Notes under the pieces: model-generated
What the model was told of the DNA's origin: nothing
Databases searched by the model: none
Seen by the model: the letters and a program-made list of their open reading frames with translations, nothing else
Origin: Rhodanobacter_A agri
Lineage (GTDB): Bacteria; Pseudomonadota; Gammaproteobacteria; Xanthomonadales; Rhodanobacteraceae
Length of the DNA stretch: 64,000 nt
Direction of reading: 5' to 3'
NCBI RefSeq assembly: GCF_044904705.1
Contig: NZ_JADIKL010000002.1
Coordinates: 124,001 to 188,000, forward strand
Translations under genes and position numbers: made by a program
Shown here: positions 27,081 through 35,686 of the stretch, in pieces
Layout: each line of letters opens with the position of its first letter
How positions within the stretch are numbered: the stretch's first letter is position 1

Positions 27081-28322
27081 ATGTTCGGCCTCTTCGGCAC
27101 ATCGCAGGCGATCAAGCGGCAGGGGCCGCGCGGCAGCTACGACCTGTGGCTGCTGATCGCGCTGATCGGGCTGGCCAGCGTCGGCGTGGTGATGGTGACC
27201 TCCAGTTCGATCGCGGTGGCCGACAACGGCAAGGACGGCGCGTTCTATTTCCTGAAGAAAGACCTGCTCAATCTCGCGTTCGGCGCGGTGGCGGCCGGCG
27301 TGGCGATGCGCACCGAACTGAAGCTGCTCGAGAAGCGCGCGTTTCCGCTGCTGGGGCTGGCGGTCGTCCTGCTGCTGGCGGTGTTCGTGCCGCACCTGGG
27401 CATGCGCATCAACGGCGCACACCGCTGGCTGAACCTGGTAGTGACCAGCTTCCAGCCGGTGGAGGCGGTGAAGCTGATTCTGGTGGTGTACCTGGGCAGC
27501 TACCTCGTGCGCCACCGCGACAGCATCGAGACGGAATTCCTCGGCCTGATCAAGCCGATTGCGGTAGCCGGCATCATCGTGTTGCTGTTGCTGGCGCAGC
27601 CCGACTTCGGCTCGGCCACGCTGGTGATCTCGGTCACCATCGCGATGGTCTGGCTGGGCGGCGCGCGGCCGATCTATCTGTTCGTCATGGGCTTGCCGCT
27701 GATGCCGCTGCTGGTGATCGCAGCGACCGGCGAGAGCTACCGCGTGAAGCGCCTCACCTCGTTCATGAACCCGTGGGAGCACCCGTTCACCGACGGCTTC
27801 CAGCTCACCCAGTCGCTGATGGCGATCGGCCGCGGCGAGTGGGCCGGCGTGGGGCTGGGTTCCAGCGTGCTGAAACTCTCCTACCTACCCGAGGCGCACA
27901 CCGACTTCATCTTCGCGGTGATCGGCGAAGAACTGGGCCTGGTCGGCGTCGTGCTGGTGATGGGCTTGTTCGCGCTGGCGGTGGGGCGCGGCCTGTACCT
28001 GGGTCTCAAGGGCGTCGAGGTGGGTCAGCGTTTCGCCGGCTATGTCGCGTTCGGCATCTCGCTGATGCTGGCGATGCAGGCGATCGTCTCGGTGGGCGTG
28101 AACCTCGGTGCGCTGCCCACCAAGGGGCTTACCTTGCCGCTGATCAGCTACGGCGGTTCGTCGATGGTGCTGACCTGCGCGATGGCCGGCGTGTTGCTGC
28201 GCGCTACCTGGGAAATCAACCGGGCGCTGGATGCGCGGCAGATGGCCAAGCGCATGCCGGAGGCGGTGGCCGCCCCCGAAGTGAACGACGCGGCGCGCCC
28301 GCGCGAGGTGGCGGTGGCATGA
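27081..28322 (+). CDS. ftsW: Septal SEDS glycosyltransferase FtsW
   Basis: Polymerises lipid II into septal glycan together with FtsI. The 413-residue polytopic SEDS protein has about ten helices. Visible family regions are NGAHRWL, QPVEAVKL, the AQPDFGSA loop, the EAHTDFIF-IGEELG region and the C-terminal PLISYGGSS motif. The Asp in AQPDFGS is the position known to be essential in SEDS enzymes. It starts one base after mraY and overlaps murG by ATGA. Confidence 0.96.
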   Translation: MFGLFGTSQAIKRQGPRGSYDLWLLIALIGLASVGVVMVTSSSIAVADNGKDGAFYFLKKDLLNLAFGAVAAGVAMRTELKLLEKRAFPLLGLAVVLLLAVFVPHLGMRINGAHRWLNLVVTSFQPVEAVKLILVVYLGSYLVRHRDSIETEFLGLIKPIAVAGIIVLLLLAQPDFGSATLVISVTIAMVWLGGARPIYLFVMGLPLMPLLVIAATGESYRVKRLTSFMNPWEHPFTDGFQLTQSLMAIGRGEWAGVGLGSSVLKLSYLPEAHTDFIFAVIGEELGLVGVVLVMGLFALAVGRGLYLGLKGVEVGQRFAGYVAFGISLMLAMQAIVSVGVNLGALPTKGLTLPLISYGGSSMVLTCAMAGVLLRATWEINRALDARQMAKRMPEAVAAPEVNDAARPREVAVA

Positions 28323-29395
28323 GCGCCGCGCCGCGTCCCGTGCTGATCATGGCCGGCGGTACCGGCGGCCACATCTTCCCCGGCCTCGCCGTGGCCGAGA
28401 CGCTGCGCGCGCAAGGCGTGCCGGTGGCGTGGCTGGGTGCGGTGGGCGGCATGGAGACGAAGGTGGTGCCGGCGCACGGCATCGAATTGCACGAGATCCG
28501 CGTGGGCGGTTTGCGCGGCAAAGGCTGGAAGACGCGCCTCGCCGCACCGTTGATGCTGGCGCATGCGCTGCTGTCCGCGCTCGCCGTGCTGCATCGGCTG
28601 AAGCCGCGCAGCGTGTTGTCGATGGGTGGTTACGTGGCCGGGCCTGGTGGCCTGGCTGCGCATCTGCTGCGCCGGCCGCTGCTGGTGCATGAGCAGAATC
28701 GCGTGGCCGGGTTCACCAACCGCAAGCTGGCCGCGCATGCGCAGCGTGTGCTGGCCGGTTTCGCCGACGCCTTGCCGAATGCCGAGTGGGTGGGCAATCC
28801 GGTGCGTGGCGCGATCGCCGCGCTGGCGCCGCCATCGCAACGCTTCGCAAGCCATGTTGGCCGTGCGCGCCTGCTGGTGTTGGGCGGCAGCCTCGGCGCG
28901 CGCGCGCTGAATCTCGCGTTGCCGCAGGCGCTGGCCTTGCTGCCGCCGGAACGCCGCCCGGAGGTGTTGCATCAGTGCGGCAACCGCGGTCTCGACGAGG
29001 CGCGCGAGGCATACGCGAAAGCCGGTGTCGAAGCGCAGGTGGTGCCGTTCATCGAGGACATGGCCGGTACCTACGGCTGGGCCGATCTCGCGGTCTGCCG
29101 CGCCGGCGCGCTGACCCTGGCCGAACTTACCGCGGCCGGGCTGGGCGCGGTGCTCGTGCCGTTCCCGCACGCGGTGGACGACCACCAGACCCGCAACGCC
29201 GAGGCGCTGGTCGCCGCCGGCGCGGCCGAATTGATCCAGGAACGTGATTTGAACATCGAAACACTCGCACAGCGTCTGGATACGCTGCTGTCCGACCGCG
29301 CGCAATTGCTCGCCATGGCGGATGCGGCGCGCACGCTGGCCAAGCCCGACGCGGCGACGGTGATCGCGCGCGCCTGCCTGGAGGTGGCCGCATGA
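28319..29395 (+). CDS. murG: Lipid II synthase (undecaprenyl-PP-MurNAc-pentapeptide GlcNAc transferase)
   Basis: Peripheral membrane glycosyltransferase that adds GlcNAc to lipid I. The 358-residue GT-B protein shows the first glycine loop GGTGGH at 13-18, the SMGGYVAGPGG region, and the donor-binding part ending in GALTLAELTAAG with FPHAVDDHQTRNA. Overlaps on both sides (ftsW, murC) place it firmly in the cotranscribed chain. Confidence 0.96.
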   Translation: MSAAPRPVLIMAGGTGGHIFPGLAVAETLRAQGVPVAWLGAVGGMETKVVPAHGIELHEIRVGGLRGKGWKTRLAAPLMLAHALLSALAVLHRLKPRSVLSMGGYVAGPGGLAAHLLRRPLLVHEQNRVAGFTNRKLAAHAQRVLAGFADALPNAEWVGNPVRGAIAALAPPSQRFASHVGRARLLVLGGSLGARALNLALPQALALLPPERRPEVLHQCGNRGLDEAREAYAKAGVEAQVVPFIEDMAGTYGWADLAVCRAGALTLAELTAAGLGAVLVPFPHAVDDHQTRNAEALVAAGAAELIQERDLNIETLAQRLDTLLSDRAQLLAMADAARTLAKPDAATVIARACLEVAA

Positions 29396-30837
29396 CGCCC
29401 CGCCGGCTGCTCGCGCATGAAGACCTGATGACCACGTTCCGCCGCGTGCATTTCATCGGCATCGGCGGCGTGGGCATGAGCGGCATTGCCGAGGTGCTGC
29501 ACAACCTGGGCTACGCGGTGTCCGGCTCGGACAAGGCGAACTCGCCCACCGCGCAGCGCCTCGCGCGACTGGGCCTGGTGGTGCACGAAGGCCACGACGC
29601 AGCCAACGTGGGCGATGCCGACGTGGTGGTGACCTCCAGTGCGATCAGGCCGGACAATCCCGAACTGCTCGCCGCGCGCGCGGCACGCATCCCGGTGATC
29701 CCGCGGGCGGAGATGCTGGGCGAGCTGATGCGCTTCCGCCGCGGCATCGCGATCGCCGGCACGCATGGCAAGACCACGACGACCAGCCTGGTCGCCAGCG
29801 TACTGGCCGAGGCGAACTACGACCCGACTTTCGTGATCGGCGGCCAGCTCAACGCGGCCGGCGCCAATGCGCGCCTGGGCACCGGTCAGTACCTGGTGGC
29901 GGAAGCCGACGAGTCGGACGGCTCCTTCCTGCTGCTGTCGCCGGTGATCGCTGCGGTCACCAACATCGACGCCGACCATCTGGAGAACTACCACGGCGAT
30001 TTCGCCGAGGTGAAGAAGGCCTTCGCCGACTTCTTGCACCGCCTGCCGTTCTACGGTCTCGCCGTGTTGTGTGTGGACGATGCGGAAGTGGCGCAGCTGG
30101 CGAAGAACACCACGCGCCGCGTGATGACCTACGGCATCGCCACGGCGGACGCGGACGTGCGCGCATCCAACGTGTCGCAGAATGGCTTCGAGATGCACTT
30201 CGACCTGCATCTGCCCGGTCGCGCCGAGGCCTTGCCGGTGACGCTGAACCTGCCGGGGCGGCACAACGTGCTGAATGCGCTGGCTGCCGCCAGCATCGGC
30301 TGGCAGCTCGGCGTGAGCGCCGAGGCGATCGCGCGCGCACTGGCGAGCTTCCAGGGCGTGGGCCGGCGCTTCCATCGCCGCGGCGAAGTCGCGCTGGACC
30401 ACGGCACCGCCTTGCTGGTGGACGACTACGGCCACCATCCCAGCGAGCTGGCCGCGGTGTTTGCCGCGGCGCGCGGCGGCTGGCCCGAGCGCCGTCTCGT
30501 CGTCGGCTTTCAGCCGCACCGCTACAGCCGCACCCGCGACCTGCTGGACGATTTCGCGAACGTGCTGGCCGAGGCCGACGTGCTGGTGCTCACCGAGGTG
30601 TATCCGGCTGGCGAAGCGCCGATCGCCGGCGCCGACGGCCGCGCACTGGCGCGCGCGGTGCGTGCGCGCGGCAAGGTCGATCCGGTGCTGATCGAGCATC
30701 CGCGCGAACTCAAGGACACCTTGCCGGCGCTGCTGCGCGACGGCGATCTGCTGCTGCTGCTCGGCGCCGGCGACATCGGCGCGGCGGCGGTGGAACTGGC
30801 GCAGCTGGGCCAACTCAAGACCAAGGGCGCCGCGTGA
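29392..30837 (+). CDS. murC: UDP-N-acetylmuramate-L-alanine ligase
   Basis: First amino acid-adding step of peptidoglycan precursor synthesis. The 481-residue Mur ligase has a Rossmann start (HFIGIGGVGMSGIAE), the ATP loop GTHGKTTT at 123-130, and the C-terminal DDYGHHPSE and FQPHRYSRT blocks. The ATG overlaps the murG stop; a second ATG at residue 13 (MTTFRRV) is an alternative that would match the usual Mur ligase N-terminus. Its last base is shared with the ddlB start codon. Confidence 0.96.
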   Translation: MTPRRLLAHEDLMTTFRRVHFIGIGGVGMSGIAEVLHNLGYAVSGSDKANSPTAQRLARLGLVVHEGHDAANVGDADVVVTSSAIRPDNPELLAARAARIPVIPRAEMLGELMRFRRGIAIAGTHGKTTTTSLVASVLAEANYDPTFVIGGQLNAAGANARLGTGQYLVAEADESDGSFLLLSPVIAAVTNIDADHLENYHGDFAEVKKAFADFLHRLPFYGLAVLCVDDAEVAQLAKNTTRRVMTYGIATADADVRASNVSQNGFEMHFDLHLPGRAEALPVTLNLPGRHNVLNALAAASIGWQLGVSAEAIARALASFQGVGRRFHRRGEVALDHGTALLVDDYGHHPSELAAVFAAARGGWPERRLVVGFQPHRYSRTRDLLDDFANVLAEADVLVLTEVYPAGEAPIAGADGRALARAVRARGKVDPVLIEHPRELKDTLPALLRDGDLLLLLGAGDIGAAAVELAQLGQLKTKGAA

Positions 30838-31799
30838 TGGCAACGAACTCCGAAATCCGCATCTCCAACCCCGCCGACTTCGGCCGCGTCGCCGTGGTGA
30901 TGGGCGGCAGTTCGGCCGAGCGCGAGGTGTCGCTCGACTCCGGCCGCAACGTGCTGGCTGCGCTCAAGGCGCGCGGCGTCGATGCGCATGCGATCGACGG
31001 TATTCCGGCCTTGCTCGACGCACTGCGCGCCGGCCATTTCGCGCGCGTGTTCAACATCTTGCACGGCCAGCACGGCGGTGGCGAGGACGGCGTGCTGCAA
31101 GGTGCGCTGGAATCGCTCAACGTGCCGTATACCGGCTCGGGCGTGCTTGGCTCGGCGTTGTCGATGGACAAGACGCGCTCCAAGCGCGTGTGGCAGTCGT
31201 TGGGCCTGCCCACGCCGAAGTTCGTGGCGCTGCCGCGCGGCGGCGATGCTTCGGCCGTGCATGCGGCGGCCCGCGAGATCGGCTTTCCGCTGATCGTGAA
31301 GCCGGCCTGCGAAGGCTCCAGCGTGGGCGTCACCCGCGTGTTCGAGGAGGCGCAGCTGGATAGCGCCGTCGAGTTGGCGGCGAAGTACCCCGGCGACCTG
31401 CTGATGGAAACCCTGATCGAGGGCGACGAGCTGACCGTCGGCATTCTCGGTCGCGAGGTGTTGCCCTCTATCCACATCGTGCCGAAGGGCGCGTTCTACG
31501 ACTACAACGCGAAGTACGTCGCCGAGGACACGCAGTACCTGTGCCCCGGACTGGAAGGTGCGGCCGAAGCGGAGCTGCGCACGCTGGCGCTGACTGCGTT
31601 CGATGCGCTGGGTTGTGCCGGCTGGGGCCGCGTCGACGTGATGCGTGACCGCCAGGGCCGCAACTGGCTGTTGGAAGTGAACACCGCGCCGGGCATGACT
31701 TCGCATTCGCTGGTGCCCAAGGCCGCCCGCGCCGCCGGCGTCGACTACGAGACGTTGTGCTGGCGCGTGCTTGAAACGAGCTTCCGGGGGGATGCATGA
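30837..31799 (+). CDS. ddlB: D-alanine-D-alanine ligase
   Basis: Joins two D-alanines for MurF. The 320-residue ATP-grasp protein has the VVMGGSSAEREVSL start, the ALSMDKTRSKRVW block, the glycine loop CEGSSVGV, and the metal-binding end LEVNTAPGMTSHS. It sits between murC and ftsQ, as in other gammaproteobacteria, and overlaps both (TGATG at the start, ATGA at the end). Confidence 0.96.
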   Translation: MATNSEIRISNPADFGRVAVVMGGSSAEREVSLDSGRNVLAALKARGVDAHAIDGIPALLDALRAGHFARVFNILHGQHGGGEDGVLQGALESLNVPYTGSGVLGSALSMDKTRSKRVWQSLGLPTPKFVALPRGGDASAVHAAAREIGFPLIVKPACEGSSVGVTRVFEEAQLDSAVELAAKYPGDLLMETLIEGDELTVGILGREVLPSIHIVPKGAFYDYNAKYVAEDTQYLCPGLEGAAEAELRTLALTAFDALGCAGWGRVDVMRDRQGRNWLLEVNTAPGMTSHSLVPKAARAAGVDYETLCWRVLETSFRGDA

Positions 31800-32539
31800 G
31801 GGGAAGCGCCCGCCTCATTGCCTGGTGCCTGGTCGCCGCCCTGCTGGCGCTGCCCATCGTGGGCGTGCTGAACGGCTGGTTCGCGGCCAACCGCTGGCCG
31901 GTGACGCAGCTCACGGTGCAAGGCGAGTTCAGGCACGTGGCCATGGAAGATATCCGTGCCGCCGTGCTGCCGCGGCTGGGCAAGGGCTTCTTCGCGCTGA
32001 ACCTGGACAACGTGCAACAGGCCGTGGCGGCGCTGCCGTGGGTGGAGTCGGTGGAGGCGCGCAAGCGCTGGCCGGACACCTTGCAGCTGCGCGTGATCGA
32101 GCGCCAGCCGTTCGCGCGCTGGAACGAGAAGCAGCTGATCAGCCGTCAGGGCAAGGTATTCGACGCGCCGATCGGCGCCGCCGATGCCGCCACGCTGCCG
32201 AATCTGGAGGGGCCGGACGACCGCCTCGCCGAGGTAGTGAGCTTCTACGCCGACGTACGCAAGGCCTTCGCCGGCACGCATCTTTCGATCAACGGCGTGG
32301 TGCTCACCGCGCGCGGCAGCTGGAGCGTCACCACGGCGAGCGGCGCCCGCATCGTGGTCGGCGATCGCGATCTGGCTGGTGCGCGGCTGCGCCGCTTCCT
32401 CGATGTCTATCCGCAACTGATGGCGGGCCACGGCGACGGTTTCGTCTACGCCGACCTGCGCTACACCAACGGCTTCGCCGTGCGCTGGCCGCAACAGGCG
32501 CCCGCCGCCGCAAAAGCAGGAGTCACGCGCCGCTCATGA
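31796..32539 (+). CDS. ftsQ: Cell division protein FtsQ
   Basis: Bitopic divisome protein, partner of FtsL and FtsB. The 247 residues show a short basic cytoplasmic segment, a membrane helix (about 7-27), the POTRA domain (VTQLTVQGEFRHV to LRVIERQPFARW) and the periplasmic FtsQ domain. The start overlaps the ddlB stop by ATGA. It precedes ftsA with a 13-bp gap to the preferred ftsA start. Confidence 0.93.
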   Translation: MRGSARLIAWCLVAALLALPIVGVLNGWFAANRWPVTQLTVQGEFRHVAMEDIRAAVLPRLGKGFFALNLDNVQQAVAALPWVESVEARKRWPDTLQLRVIERQPFARWNEKQLISRQGKVFDAPIGAADAATLPNLEGPDDRLAEVVSFYADVRKAFAGTHLSINGVVLTARGSWSVTTASGARIVVGDRDLAGARLRRFLDVYPQLMAGHGDGFVYADLRYTNGFAVRWPQQAPAAAKAGVTRRS

Positions 32540-32552
32540 GGACGCAATGCAT

Positions 32553-33788
32553 ATGAAGACGCGCAACGACAAACAGCTGGTGGTCGGCCTCGATATCGGC
32601 ACCTCCAAGGTGACCGCGATCGTGGGCGAGTACGAGCCGGGCGAGCCGATCACCGTGATCGGCATCGGTACCCATGTGTCGCGCGGCATGCGCAAAGGCA
32701 TGGTGGTGGACATCGAATCCACCGTGCACTCGATCCAGCGCGCCGTGGAAGAAGCCGAACTGATGGCGGGCTGCGACATCCGCTCGGTGTGCGCCTCGAT
32801 TTCCGGCAGCCACCTGGAAACCCGCAACTCGCACGGCAACGCGGCGATCCGCGATCGCGAAGTCACGCCCGGCGACCTGGAGCAGGTGCTGGAAGCGGCC
32901 AGCGCGGTGGCGATTCCGGCCGACCACAAGGTGCTCTACAAGGAGCCGCAGGAATACCGCATCGACGGCCAGGACGGCATCCGTTCGCCGGTCGGCATGA
33001 GCGGCGTGCGGCTGGAGGCGAACGTGCATCTGGTCACCGGCGCGGCGGCTGCGGTGCAGAACATCACCAAGTCGATCCAGCGCTGCGGCTTGTCGGTGGA
33101 CGAACTGGTGCCGTCGTCGCTGGCCAGCGCGAAGGCCGTGCTCACCGACGACGAACGCGAGCTGGGCGTCTGCCTGGTCGACATCGGCGCCGGCACCACC
33201 GACATCGCGATCTACACCCAGGGCTCGATCCGCTACACCGCCTCGCTGCCGATCGGCGGCGACCAGGTCACCGGCGACATTGCCTACGGCGTGCATACGC
33301 CGACCGCGCATGCCGAGGAGATCAAGATCAAGTACGCCTGCGCGCAGACCGGGTTGGCGCACGCCGAGGAAACCATCCAGGTGCCCAGCGTCGGCGACCG
33401 GCCGCCGCGCCGGCTGGCGCGGCAGGCGCTGGCGCAGAGCGTGCAGGCGCGCTACGAGGAAATCTTCGAGATGGTGCAGGACAGGCTGCGCAGCTCCGGC
33501 TACGACAGCCTGGTGGCGGCCGGCGTGGTGCTCACCGGCGGCGCTTCGAAGATGGAAGGCGCGCTGGAGCTGGCCGAGGAGATCTTCCACAAGATGGTGC
33601 GCCTCGGCGTGCCGCAGGAAATCAGCGGCCTGGGCGAAGTGATCAGCAGCCCGCTGCACGCCACCGGCGTGGGCTTGCTGCTGCATGGCTCGCGCCACAA
33701 CGCCCCGGTGCGCGGCGGCAATCCGGCGCTCGGCAATGTCGGCGGCCTGCTCGGCAAGTGGCGCAACTGGCTTACGAAGAACTTCTAA
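32553..33788 (+). CDS. ftsA: Cell division protein FtsA
   Basis: Actin-like ATPase that anchors FtsZ to the membrane. The 411-residue product has the phosphate-1 block GLDIGTSKVTAIVGE, the phosphate-2 block DIGAGTTDIA and the adenosine block GVVLTGGASKMEGALELAE. The C-terminus KWRNWLTKNF is the membrane-targeting amphipathic helix. Two ATGs compete: 32547 has GAGGA only 4 nt upstream and 32553 has it at 10 nt, so 32553 is preferred. A 266-bp hairpin-rich spacer separates it from ftsZ, a break in an otherwise tightly packed cluster. Confidence 0.95.
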   Translation: MKTRNDKQLVVGLDIGTSKVTAIVGEYEPGEPITVIGIGTHVSRGMRKGMVVDIESTVHSIQRAVEEAELMAGCDIRSVCASISGSHLETRNSHGNAAIRDREVTPGDLEQVLEAASAVAIPADHKVLYKEPQEYRIDGQDGIRSPVGMSGVRLEANVHLVTGAAAAVQNITKSIQRCGLSVDELVPSSLASAKAVLTDDERELGVCLVDIGAGTTDIAIYTQGSIRYTASLPIGGDQVTGDIAYGVHTPTAHAEEIKIKYACAQTGLAHAEETIQVPSVGDRPPRRLARQALAQSVQARYEEIFEMVQDRLRSSGYDSLVAAGVVLTGGASKMEGALELAEEIFHKMVRLGVPQEISGLGEVISSPLHATGVGLLLHGSRHNAPVRGGNPALGNVGGLLGKWRNWLTKNF

Positions 33789-33789
33789 C

Positions 33790-33900
33790 GGGTGCCTCGC
33801 GAGATGCGGGACACCCGGCAAACCCATGGATGGGTTGCCCGTGATCAGGCATCTGAATGCCGGATCACGGAGGCCAGTCCGGACATGTGCCGGACTGGCC
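33790..33900 (+). repeat. Array of four consecutive stem-loops in the ftsA-ftsZ spacer
   Basis: Four stem-loops follow one another. 33790-33816: gggtgcctcgc with gcgggacaccc, two non-Watson-Crick positions. 33817-33839: ggcaaacccat with atgggttgcc, one bulge. 33841-33868: gtgatcaggcat with atgccggatcac, one mismatch. 33872-33900: ggccagtccgg with ccggactggcc, perfect. Shorter GC stems follow (gggcgga / tccgccc near 33973-33998). None has a U-tract. They may slow, process or stabilise the mRNA between ftsA and ftsZ. Confidence 0.65.
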
Positions 33901-34054
33901 GACCCGGACGACGGCCAGGACGGCAGTCGTTCGGGCGACGGAATACGGCTGCGCAGGAGGCGCGGCCACGGGCGGAGGGATGTCCGCCCACCACCACGGA
34001 AGCGACAGGAGTCGCGCCCGCGGTTACAACGACAACAACTCTGGAGGACGGGAA

Positions 34055-35236
34055 ATGTTCGAGCTGATCGAGAAACTTGCACCAAACGCAGTCATCAAGG
34101 TCATCGGCGTGGGCGGCGGCGGCGGCAATGCCGTGGCGCACATGATCAATGCCAACATCGAAGGCGTGGAGTTCATCGTCGCCAACACCGACGCGCAGGC
34201 AATGAGCAACTGCAACTCGCGCAGCCATCTGCAGTTGGGCGCGAACGTCACCAAGGGCCTGGGCGCGGGCGCCAACCCCGAGGTCGGCCGCCAGGCCGCG
34301 CTGGAGGATCGCGAGCGCATCGAGGCGATGCTGGAAGGCGCCGACATGGTGTTCATCACCGCCGGCATGGGCGGCGGCACCGGCACTGGCGCGGCGCCGG
34401 TGGTGGCGCAGCTGGCCAAGGAGAAGGGCATCCTCACGGTGGCGGTGGTCACCAAGCCGTTCCCGTTCGAGGGCCGTCGCCGCATGCAGGTCGCCCAGAA
34501 GGGCATCGAGGACCTCAGCCAGCACGTCGACTCGCTGATCACCGTGCCGAACGAGAAGCTGCTCAGCGTGCTGGGCCGCGAGGTCACCCTGATCAATGCG
34601 TTCAAGGCCGCCAACAACGTTCTGCAAGGTGCTGTGCAGGGCATCGCCGACCTGATCACCGCCCCCGGCCTGATCAACGTCGACTTCGCCGACGTGCGCA
34701 CCGTGATGAGCGAGATGGGCCTGGCGATGATGGGCACCGGTACCGCCAGCGGCGACGATCGCGCGCAGGCCGCGGCCGAGGAGGCGATCAAGAACCCGCT
34801 GCTGGAGGACGTCAACCTCAACGGCGCCTGCGGCATCCTGGTCAACGTCACCGCTGGTCCCAACCTCACCATGCGCGAGTTCGACGAGATCGGGCGTATC
34901 ATCCACGACTTCGCCAGCGAAGACGCGACCGTGGTGATCGGCACCTCGCTCGACCCGGAGCTGAAGGACGAGGTGCGCGTCACCGTGGTCGCCACCGGCC
35001 TCAACCGCGCCCCTGCTTCGCGCAGCGTGCGCACGGTCGAGCAGAAGCAGGTGGAGATGCGTCAGCGCCCGCGGCCGGTGGTGTTGCGTACCGGCACCGG
35101 CAACGAGGTGGTCGACTACGCGCAGCCGGAGTCGGTGATCAGCACCAACCCGCGCAGCGAGGCGCCGGCCAGGAGCCAGGACAACGGTCTGGAATACCTG
35201 GATATTCCGGCTTTCCTGCGCCGTCAGGCGGATTGA
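34055..35236 (+). CDS. ftsZ: Cell division GTPase FtsZ
   Basis: Tubulin-like GTPase that forms the division ring. The 393-residue protein has the GTP signature GGGTGTG at 106-112, the N-terminal glycine block IGVGGGGGNAVAHM, and the T7 region NVDFADVR. The C-terminal conserved tail LEYLDIPAFLRRQAD (379-393) binds FtsA and ZipA. The ATG with CTGGAGG upstream is the start; an open frame further upstream only reads through the spacer. Its own long leader and the hairpins before it suggest separate control of FtsZ dosage. Confidence 0.98.
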   Translation: MFELIEKLAPNAVIKVIGVGGGGGNAVAHMINANIEGVEFIVANTDAQAMSNCNSRSHLQLGANVTKGLGAGANPEVGRQAALEDRERIEAMLEGADMVFITAGMGGGTGTGAAPVVAQLAKEKGILTVAVVTKPFPFEGRRRMQVAQKGIEDLSQHVDSLITVPNEKLLSVLGREVTLINAFKAANNVLQGAVQGIADLITAPGLINVDFADVRTVMSEMGLAMMGTGTASGDDRAQAAAEEAIKNPLLEDVNLNGACGILVNVTAGPNLTMREFDEIGRIIHDFASEDATVVIGTSLDPELKDEVRVTVVATGLNRAPASRSVRTVEQKQVEMRQRPRPVVLRTGTGNEVVDYAQPESVISTNPRSEAPARSQDNGLEYLDIPAFLRRQAD

Positions 35237-35431
35237 CGTGGCTGGTGCCTGAACCAGGTACCCGTGGCTTGTTAAAGAGGAGTTGAACAAAAGCCTGTCG
35301 AACTGGTCATTGCAAACAGCATGAAGGGTGGGTTCGGGTCTAGTGACGCGGCAAAGCGCCGTGGCTGTCAGCGAACGGCCGTTTGGCGCGTTCGAGCCTG
35401 AAATCCGCAAGACGATGCGTCAGGAGGACGC

Positions 35432-35584
35432 ATGATCCGTCGCACCGGGCGAAAGCCCGGTATGGCCGATCCGTTACCCCGGTGCCGGAATCCCGTCCCG
35501 GCCCGGGGTAGCGTGTCGCCCCCGCGCGCCTGGCGCGCGGAAACATGTTTGCAGCGCATGCCTTCCGGGATGAAGGGGGCATGA
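35432..35584 (+). CDS. Possible 50-residue basic small protein
   Basis: An ATG with AGGAGG 4 nt upstream opens a 50-codon frame ending TGA at 35584. The product is Arg/Pro-rich (starts MIRRTGRKPGMADPL), has no membrane segment and resembles no family I know. The spacer around it is hairpin-rich, so the good ribosome binding site may be chance. Recorded as a candidate only. Confidence 0.18.
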   Translation: MIRRTGRKPGMADPLPRCRNPVPARGSVSPPRAWRAETCLQRMPSGMKGA

Positions 35585-35617
35585 AAGTCCGACCAGACTG
35601 TACGGTACGGTTTGCTA

Positions 35618-35645
35618 TTGCAGCTGGTTAAAACTGTGTTAGCAT
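35618..35645 (+). promoter_or_regulatory. Candidate promoter for lpxC
   Basis: TTGCAG at 35618-35623 and TAGCAT at 35640-35645 are separated by 16 nt, each matching four of six consensus bases. It lies about 40 nt before the lpxC ATG at the end of the long spacer, so lpxC may be transcribed apart from ftsZ. Confidence 0.4.
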
Positions 35646-35686
35646 CCGACCCCTGATTGGCTGCTACTTGGCAGGTACCAACGACA

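Larger units (their letters stand above)
35237..35686 (+). other. Structured 450-bp spacer between ftsZ and lpxC
   Basis: No recognised gene. It contains a tight stem with a GAAA tetraloop (accgggc-gaaa-gcccggt, 35444-35461). There is a 7-bp stem atgcgtc / gacgcat (35415-35433) whose loop is part of an AGGAGG, and a longer stem taccccggtgccgg / ccggcccggggta (about 35474-35510, one bulge). A cgcgcgcc / ggcgcgcg stem lies near 35523-35540. The lpxC promoter candidate is near its end. The density of stems suggests structured RNA or a decayed repeat; no known RNA family was recognised. Confidence 0.5.

Noticed and set aside
30837..32539. Possibility of murB or murD between ddlB and ftsA
   Set aside because: The space is filled exactly by ddlB and ftsQ with four-base overlaps, leaving no room.
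33792..34067. 91-codon frame in the ftsA-ftsZ spacer
   Set aside because: It reads through four hairpins and ends in a Thr run over the ftsZ leader; no ribosome binding site and no family resemblance.
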